Assembly (NCBI GenBank): GCA_015228695.1
Contig: JADGDA010000089.1
Coordinates: 1 to 9,053 of the forward strand
Origin: Alphaproteobacteria bacterium
GTDB lineage: Bacteria > Pseudomonadota > Alphaproteobacteria > Rhodospirillales > Rhodospirillaceae
Length of the DNA: 9,053 nucleotides
Reading direction: 5' to 3'
The position numbers and the translations under genes are program-made. The notes under the pieces were generated by a model. The model had not been told where the DNA came from. It was given only the letters and a program-made list of their open reading frames with translations, and made no database searches. Shown here piece by piece: positions 7,401 to 9,053 of the stretch. Within the stretch, counting starts at the first letter, position 1, and each line of letters starts with the position of its first letter.

Positions 7401-8559
7401 TTTCCCGGTTTTCCCGCTCCAGCGCCGCCCTGGAGGCGACGACCGCCTCGGTCAGCCAGCGGAACTGCCACTCCAGGGACAGCAGTTCATAGGTCATCGG
7501 CTCGACCTTGGGGATGGCGCCGAAGGTCTCCCGGGTGAATTTGGTGACGGCCTCGGCGTGGCGGCGGATGCGGAAGGAGATGAAGAGGAGGAACAGGGAA
7601 AACGCCCCCGTCAGAACCGCCGTCACCACCAGATTCTGGACCCGCTCGACGCGGGAGACCAGTTGCACGTCGCGGTCCAGTTCCGCCACCGAGAACAGCG
7701 ACACGATGCCCACCCCGAAATCGGAGGCGTCGGTGTCAAAGAACGTCTTGGCCAGGACCAGATAGGTGGGGGCAAGCTGCTCCATGCTCCGGCCGAGCGG
7801 GGCGGCGAGGGGGTCGGAACTGGCGATAACCGTCTGGGTCTCCGGGGACACGAGCGCCACCACCTTGCCCCGGCGGGTGAACGTTCCCTGGCTGAGGCGG
7901 AGAAAGCGGCTGTCGAGCCGCGAGCCGACCAGGACGAACGCCACCACCTTTCCCGCCGCATCGGTCACCGGGCTGCCCGCGACCAGTATAGGCCAGCCGT
8001 TTATCACCTTCATGTGGACGCGCATCTCCCCCGTGTTGCCCGTGTCCCAGGTCCGGCACGTCTCCGGAAGGGGCAGGCCGGTCGAGGAATAAAACTCCCG
8101 CCCCCGTCCCTGGGCGTCGAGGAGCACGATCCAGTCGGGCGAAATGAACTGACGCAGCAGCGACCGGGGCAGAATCCAGGGGGGTTCTTCACTCCATGCG
8201 TGGGGCGCTCCCCCCGGAGGACGCATGTTCCCATCGCCCAGATACTCATGCAGGCGAATGTGCCCGGACAGCGCCACGGAAAGCTGTTCCTGCAACCGCA
8301 CCGCATTGTCGAACCGCATCCGGTCCTCGGAAGCCGGCTGTTTCAGATCCTCCAGAAGATTTTCCCTGAACTGTTCGAGAATGACGGGGGTCTGCACGGC
8401 GTCGAGGATGACCATGAGCGCGATGCCGAACATCAGGGACGCCAGCACGGTGCGCAGCGGCAGGGGCGTGCGCTCCCACATCCAGCGGAGGGACCAGCGC
8501 GCGCTGCCGCCGCGCCACGTCATCCCCCCCGTTCGTTCGACCGGTTCCGGTTCCGTCAT
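4432..8559 (-). CDS. Membrane-bound hybrid histidine kinase (Cache-like, HAMP-like, GAF, HisKA, HATPase, REC, REC, HPt)
   Basis: Large sensor kinase of 1375 residues, carrying a whole phosphorelay in one chain. Membrane helices at about 36-58 and 308-328 enclose a periplasmic region of about 250 residues that resembles a double Cache sensor (family call tentative). A HAMP-like segment (about 330-378) and a coiled coil (about 375-420) lead to a GAF domain (about 425-578). The kinase core has the H-box MSHELRTPLN with H609, N-box NLVNNAVKF (722-730), DTGIGM (758-763), F-box LFQAFSQAD (771-779) and GGTGLGL (787-793). Receiver 1 (about 847-965) has D852/D853, D902, T933, K955; receiver 2 (about 1011-1128) has E1017/D1018, D1063, T1093, K1115. 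The HPt domain (about 1165-1262) has H1213 in AHTLKG. A tail with a 9-residue tandem repeat follows. Linkers include a five-proline run and a five-arginine run. The chosen ATG overlaps the upstream stop as ATGA; a downstream ATG (residue 13) is possible. It likely phosphorylates the co-encoded HD-GYP regulator. Confidence 0.95.
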   Translation of the reverse strand: MTEPEPVERTGGMTWRGGSARWSLRWMWERTPLPLRTVLASLMFGIALMVILDAVQTPVILEQFRENLLEDLKQPASEDRMRFDNAVRLQEQLSVALSGHIRLHEYLGDGNMRPPGGAPHAWSEEPPWILPRSLLRQFISPDWIVLLDAQGRGREFYSSTGLPLPETCRTWDTGNTGEMRVHMKVINGWPILVAGSPVTDAAGKVVAFVLVGSRLDSRFLRLSQGTFTRRGKVVALVSPETQTVIASSDPLAAPLGRSMEQLAPTYLVLAKTFFDTDASDFGVGIVSLFSVAELDRDVQLVSRVERVQNLVVTAVLTGAFSLFLLFISFRIRRHAEAVTKFTRETFGAIPKVEPMTYELLSLEWQFRWLTEAVVASRAALERENREKLGILARQIEDDERERLALQREISEREHAEAIMAAMADAARHFLDVSDWRPFLQPVLADLGNALDASRAYIFALRQGEDAHPLDLLHEWVGAGTAPRHGRGSYSLAEVGVECWREVFLQGQPAHGLVGDMPDAERIVLRRWQVRSILVVPLFVGREWWGIVGFEECRKDRPWLKSELDVLAAAVGTLGAAIQRNRVDIELHAARNEAERASRAKSEFVAAMSHELRTPLNAVVGMHFLLQKTALTDQQRDFVRKAENAAHSLLNIINEILDFSKMEAGRIEMETTEFRLSDVLDRLADVANTLARQKNIELVIRDPRGVPDCLMGDPAHLGQILLNLVNNAVKFTEEGSIVVAVDITMAGEGSVGLRFSVRDTGIGMSPAQQRRLFQAFSQADASTTRKYGGTGLGLVISKKLVESMGGSIAVVSELGKGSEFSFTAIFGACAERDLRPPPPPSSDIVAMRALVVDDLDEARESLVAMLESFGMRVTSAGNGKAALDELKRAARANEVPYDLVLADWVMPEMDGLDLIRKVQQDSEIVAVPFVMMATGYGRDDLLRQSQGLRIEEILTKPVTSSTLLNAIYNAFGLQGSGSGPDRRRRRNDRKESSDPWIAATSDDEIMQILSGRHILVVEDNDINQEIARRILEGEGAIVKLASDGAQAIAAVEAATEPFDLVLMDLHMPVMDGYEATRRLRADPAHASLPIIAMTANAMVHDRTRCLDIGMNDHVPKPINVERMLTTLVKWMQPLGPEREAAARAAARSVKAGTTLGLPSLPGIDVAAGLAGLGGDEALYRDVLIRFAEEHAGDCDLMAERMEAQDFQSMERCAHTLKGLSAAIGAKNLHVAAKDLEAAVKARGRTEVLTLLLGSAVGEMASVVETITAAFPPSAETVPEGRPMTAVPEDRPMTEGTLTDREMLAPLFVEAAARLTTFDATVDGTVAAMTLLVHDERNQRRLVELKRRLKAYDFEAGLAILRTWAEEIGVELEHERD
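4683..4736. repeat. Two 27-bp tandem copies in the kinase C-terminal tail
   Basis: Copies at 4683-4709 and 4710-4736 match at 26 of 27 bases (T4697 versus C4724). In the kinase frame each encodes nine residues, read as VPEGRPMTA then VPEDRPMTE, located just after the HPt domain (about 1276-1293). The unit preserves frame, so copy-number change would only lengthen or shorten a flexible linker. Confidence 0.9.
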
Positions 8560-9053
8560 GGCCGTTTCGTCGGGGGCGGGGAATCGGGAGCCCCCACGAG
8601 TTCATCGCCGCTGAACTTCCAGCCGGCCTGCCTCAACCGGTCCACCGGAACCAGCCCGTACACTTCTCCCACCTCGCCCGCCCGCGACAGAAGATAGGCA
8701 ACGAGCTGATCGGCCGCCGGATTGGCCGCCGGACCTTCCCAGGTCGTCAGGGTCATGACCTCGTACAGGGGATAGCGCCGCTCCACCAGCGCGCCCGCGT
8801 CCCGCGACGAGAACCCGTCGATGGACACCGTCCGCACCGGCGAAGTCTTCGCGTGCAGGTGCACATGCCAGTCGGTTTCGTAGCCGATGGCGGTCCGCTC
8901 CGTCGACACGACCCGGACCATGTCCGGGATGGAACCCACGTCCTGGGCGTCCTGGCTGAAGGCGTTGGTGTGGTCGAGGAGCAGACGCCAATGGCCGGGA
9001 CGGGTCTTGCAGTGCAGGCGGGTGGCCACGAACACCGGCTCGTCGAGGGTGCC
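8556..9053 (-). CDS. Phosphate ABC transporter substrate-binding (PstS/PBP-like) protein, 5' partial
   Basis: C-terminal 165 residues of a periplasmic substrate-binding protein of the PstS-like fold; the frame runs open off the right edge, so the N-terminus, and any signal peptide, is unseen. A GTG at 9035 could be taken as a start, but the six residues before it are in frame and fit the fold, so it is read as valine. Family-type features are the segment TERTAIGYE (visible residues about 51-59), SIDGFSSRDA (about 77-86), the strand YPLYEVMTL (about 94-102), and a helix like those in PBP proteins that end in a 'LLSxxG' pattern (about 121-126). The C-terminus ends in a proline-rich tail. The stop overlaps the kinase start by 4 bp (ATGA), implying translational coupling. 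No permease or ATPase genes are in view, so a role as a sensory binding protein feeding the kinase is plausible but inferred. The ligand may not be phosphate. Confidence 0.72.
   Translation of the reverse strand, partial: GTLDEPVFVATRLHCKTRPGHWRLLLDHTNAFSQDAQDVGSIPDMVRVVSTERTAIGYETDWHVHLHAKTSPVRTVSIDGFSSRDAGALVERRYPLYEVMTLTTWEGPAANPAADQLVAYLLSRAGEVGEVYGLVPVDRLRQAGWKFSGDELVGAPDSPPPTKRP

Noticed and set aside
6158..7471. A 437-codon frame on the minus strand inside the kinase gene, shifted from its frame.
   Set aside because: The product is dominated by Arg, Gly and Pro, and the kinase frame through the same region encodes the GAF, HisKA and HATPase motifs without a break.
4165..8697. A 1510-codon open frame on the plus strand, antisense to almost the whole hybrid kinase gene.
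   Set aside because: It is codon-aligned with the kinase on the opposite strand, so its stops would need TTA, CTA or TCA codons in the kinase, which are rare in GC-rich genes. Its product is low in complexity and rich in Gly, His, Arg and Pro with no recognisable domain, while the minus-strand frame encodes a complete domain set.

Overview
The window is a GC-rich, densely coded stretch of a Gram-negative chromosome or large replicon, with almost no non-coding sequence. The CpaF/TadB/TadC protein style, the high GC content and the large multi-domain signalling protein suggest an alphaproteobacterium, perhaps Rhodospirillales-like. This is inferred from sequence character; no search was possible.

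Two convergent gene groups meet at about 3.34 kb. On the plus strand (1-3323) lies the motor block of a Tad/Flp (type IVc) pilus: the CpaF/TadA secretion ATPase (5' end outside the window), then the inner-membrane platform proteins TadB and TadC. The three genes are packed with an 8-bp overlap and a 2-bp gap and are almost certainly one operon. TadD and later tad genes do not follow; the block ends here.

On the minus strand (9053 down to 3357) lies a three-gene signalling operon. Its first gene, cut by the right edge of the window, encodes the C-terminal part of a phosphate-binding-protein-like (PstS/PBP-like) protein. Its stop overlaps, as ATGA, the start of a 1375-residue hybrid histidine kinase. 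The kinase has two membrane helices, a periplasmic Cache-like region, a HAMP-like linker, GAF, HisKA, HATPase, two receiver domains, an HPt domain and a C-terminal tail. The kinase stop in turn overlaps the start of a receiver/HD-GYP response regulator, a predicted cyclic-di-GMP phosphodiesterase.

The simplest reading is a complete signalling line: a periplasmic ligand or binding protein is sensed, signal passes along a His-Asp-His-Asp phosphorelay, and the output is cyclic-di-GMP breakdown. It sits tail-to-tail with a surface-pilus motor. A functional link between the two groups is only inferred from position. No RNA genes, CRISPR array, insertion sequence or convincing terminator was seen. 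Small repeats occur at the convergent junction, in the kinase tail and in the proline-rich N-terminus of CpaF.
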